DNA from: JANYGA01 sp043743145
Lineage (GTDB): Bacteria > Vulcanimicrobiota > Vulcanimicrobiia > Vulcanimicrobiales > Vulcanimicrobiaceae
Reading direction: 5' to 3'
DNA: 7,314 bases
Assembly (NCBI GenBank): GCA_043743145.1
Contig: JAYTXC010000321.1
Location: 1-7,314 of the forward strand
Below, in pieces: positions 6,446 through 7,314 of this stretch. The first letter of the stretch is position 1, and each line of letters starts with the position of its first letter. Under the pieces are notes generated by a model. The model was not told where the DNA came from, did no database searches, and worked only from the letters and a program-made list of their open reading frames with translations. A program made the position numbers and the translations under genes.

Positions 6446-7045
6446 CTAGCGTAGCAGCATCGCGATGGCGCGTTGCGGTTCCATCATCCCGCTCGTCGCA
6501 TGCGAACCCGCCCAGCCGAAAGCTGGAACGCCCGTGACGCCCGCGACGCTCGCCGCGCGCATCGATGCATCGATCGCGTGCGCGTATGCGCGGGACGCCC
6601 GCGCCGCGCGAATCTCAGCCTCAGTCACGGTGGCGTCCGCAGCATACCGCGCGACAATCGCGACATCCGCGATATCGGCGCCGTCGACGAAAAACGCACG
6701 CGAGATCGCGTGATGAAACGTCGCCGACGCCGCGTCCCCGGCACGCGCGCGAACGAGTTCGCCCGTTTCGAGCGCGAGCCGTGAGTTGACGTTGCGGCGT
6801 GGCGGTTCGATCGGCAGCCCGACTTCGCGTGCGATAGCGCGCAGGCGTTCTTCGATCGCGGGCCACTGCTCGTCGCTAAAGGGCTTGGGTGCGCCCGCGA
6901 GCGGCGTCTCGGGATGCAGTTCGAACGGCAACCACCGCGTGGGGACGCCGAGTTCGCGCGCCGTCTCTTCGACCCAGACCGAGCCGAGATAGCAGAAGGG
7001 TCAAATGACGTCGGACCAGACGAGAAGCGGGTGGGGCGCGTTCAT
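6446..7045 (-). CDS. DsbA/FrnE-family oxidoreductase with in-frame TGA, probable selenoprotein (Sec-Pro-Phe-Cys)
   Basis: A 199-residue thioredoxin-fold protein of the DsbA/FrnE family: cytoplasmic, without signal peptide, expected to catalyse thiol-disulfide or selenol-based redox reactions. From ATG 7045 it reads MNAPHPLLVWSDVI, then TGA (7003-7001, codon 15), then PFCYLGSVWVEETARELG. Relatives have SDxxCPFCYLG here, so the TGA replaces the first active-site cysteine, giving UPFC if read as selenocysteine. Downstream, family features are intact: PFELHPETP (40-48), NSRLALETGEL (87-97), FHHAISRAFFVDGADIADV (110-128) and the cis-proline loop GVTGVPAF (169-176, Pro174). It ends at TAG 6448-6446, 15 bases from the convergent TPR gene. 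GGAGAAG at 7060-7054 stands 8 bases before the ATG, so initiation at the full-length start is well supported; the shorter ORF from TTG 6931 would lack the active site. TGA ends other genes in the window, so global reassignment is unlikely. Alternatives are a nonsense mutation (TGC or TGT to TGA) or a base error. Confidence 0.82.
6964..7002 (-). promoter_or_regulatory. Candidate bacterial SECIS hairpin after the in-frame TGA
   Basis: Bacterial SECIS elements lie within the coding region directly after the UGA, with the apical loop roughly 16-37 bases downstream. Two foldings are visible by eye, counting U of UGA as 1. In the first, GACCC (2-6, partly inside the UGA codon) pairs with GGGUC (29-33), positions 7002-6998 and 6975-6971. 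In the second, UCUC (15-18) pairs with GAGA (37-40) and GGC (19-21) with GUC (31-33, one G-U pair), leaving a 3-base GAA bulge and a 9-base loop UCGGUCUGG at 22-30. The second has the better loop distance and G-containing loop. Neither energy was computed, and bSECIS elements are variable. Confidence 0.4.
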
Positions 7046-7053
7046 GCGACGGT

Positions 7054-7060
7054 CTTCTCC
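7054..7060 (-). promoter_or_regulatory. Ribosome binding site supporting the full-length DsbA-like start
   Basis: On the minus strand GGAGAAG (7060-7054) lies 8 bases upstream of ATG 7045. It decides the start: it places initiation upstream of the in-frame TGA rather than at the internal TTG 6931, which would leave out the active site. Confidence 0.7.
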
Positions 7061-7071
7061 GCGCCGAAGGC

Positions 7072-7100
7072 TTGCGCCGTTCACATTCGTACCCTACGCT
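7072..7100 (+). promoter_or_regulatory. Putative promoter of the acyl-CoA dehydrogenase gene
   Basis: In the 96-base divergent intergenic space, TTGCGC (7072-7077) and TACGCT (7095-7100) are 17 bases apart, about 40 bases before ATG 7142. The -10 hexamer is identical to that proposed before the DUF1264 gene. The match to consensus is weak and the evidence is spacing only. Confidence 0.3.
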
Positions 7101-7141
7101 CGAGCGGGTGCCGCACGCCGTTCATCGCAGAAAGACGCACT

Positions 7142-7314
7142 ATGGTCGAAACCGAATCGGACTTCCGCAAGCATTTTTCGGAGTTCAGCCTCCCGACAAC
7201 TCCGCCCGCGACGGACTACTATCTCCTCGACGACCTGCTGACGCCGCAAGAGCGCGACGTGCGCGATCGGGTTCGCAACTGGGTCGACCGCGAAGTCATC
7301 CCCAATGCGGCGAA
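7142..7314 (+). CDS. Acyl-CoA dehydrogenase, N-terminal part, cut by window edge
   Basis: The first 57 codons of a flavoprotein acyl-CoA dehydrogenase, which oxidises acyl-CoA thioesters to enoyl-CoA using FAD. The visible sequence DYYLLDDLLTPQERDVRDR followed by VRNWVDREVIP is the first helical pair of the family; the 'L-DD-LLT-x-E-x-x-VRD' pattern most resembles the glutaryl-CoA dehydrogenase subgroup, but catalytic and substrate-binding residues lie beyond the window. The first 24 or so residues are a hydrophilic lead-in. The start is ATG 7142; upstream AGAAAG at 7128-7133 is only a weak ribosome site. The gene is divergent from the DsbA-like gene and could share regulation with it. The family is confident; the subgroup is tentative. 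Confidence 0.85.
   Translation, partial: MVETESDFRKHFSEFSLPTTPPATDYYLLDDLLTPQERDVRDRVRNWVDREVIPNAA

Noticed and set aside
6446..6931. A 161-residue minus-strand protein starting at TTG 6931
   Set aside because: It begins in the middle of a conserved segment (WLPFELHP), lacks the active-site motif, and the same frame extends through a TGA to an ATG with a good ribosome site at 7045.

Overview
This is a GC-rich bacterial chromosomal segment with compact, mostly plus-strand genes. No phage, transposon, CRISPR, rRNA or tRNA is visible. The gene mix is a tandem UspA stress protein, a DUF1264 protein, an SBP56/methanethiol-oxidase protein, a TPR protein resembling the sensory half of LuxR-type regulators, a DsbA/FrnE protein and an acyl-CoA dehydrogenase. 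It suggests a free-living, probably aerobic bacterium from a poorly sampled lineage; an Eremiobacterota-like genome is one guess, not shown by the sequence. TGA is a normal stop here, ending both the Usp and SBP56 genes, so the code is standard.

Layout. (1) 1-890: a two-domain universal stress protein whose start lies off the left edge. (2) 891-1585: no intact gene; the first 300 bases may be gene debris and the end carries the likely promoter of the next operon. (3) 1586-4263: a probable three-gene operon of an exported DUF1264 protein, an SBP56/methanethiol oxidase homologue, and a polytopic membrane protein whose start codon overlaps the SBP56 stop (TGATG). (4) 4264-5071: about 800 bases with no convincing gene but several hairpins and dyads. 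(5) 5072-6430: a TPR-rich protein of unknown function. (6) 6446-7045, minus strand, converging on the TPR gene: a DsbA/FrnE-family thiol oxidoreductase. (7) 7142-7314: the start of an acyl-CoA dehydrogenase, divergent from the DsbA gene.

The main discovery is in (6). Read from its natural ATG, which has a good ribosome binding site, the DsbA-like frame meets an in-frame TGA at codon 15, exactly where the first cysteine of the CPFC active site should be. The conserved sequence continues without a break on both sides. The simplest reading is selenocysteine: a Sec-Pro-Phe-Cys redox protein that ordinary gene calling would cut down to a 161-residue fragment without its active site. A possible bacterial SECIS hairpin follows the TGA, but its fold has not been computed. 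The selenocysteine machinery (selA, selB, selC, selD) is not in the window, so the claim depends on finding it elsewhere in the genome. A nonsense mutation or a base error is the main alternative.

The nearby 'selenium-binding protein' (SBP56) is not a Sec protein, and its proximity should not be counted as evidence for the selenoprotein.
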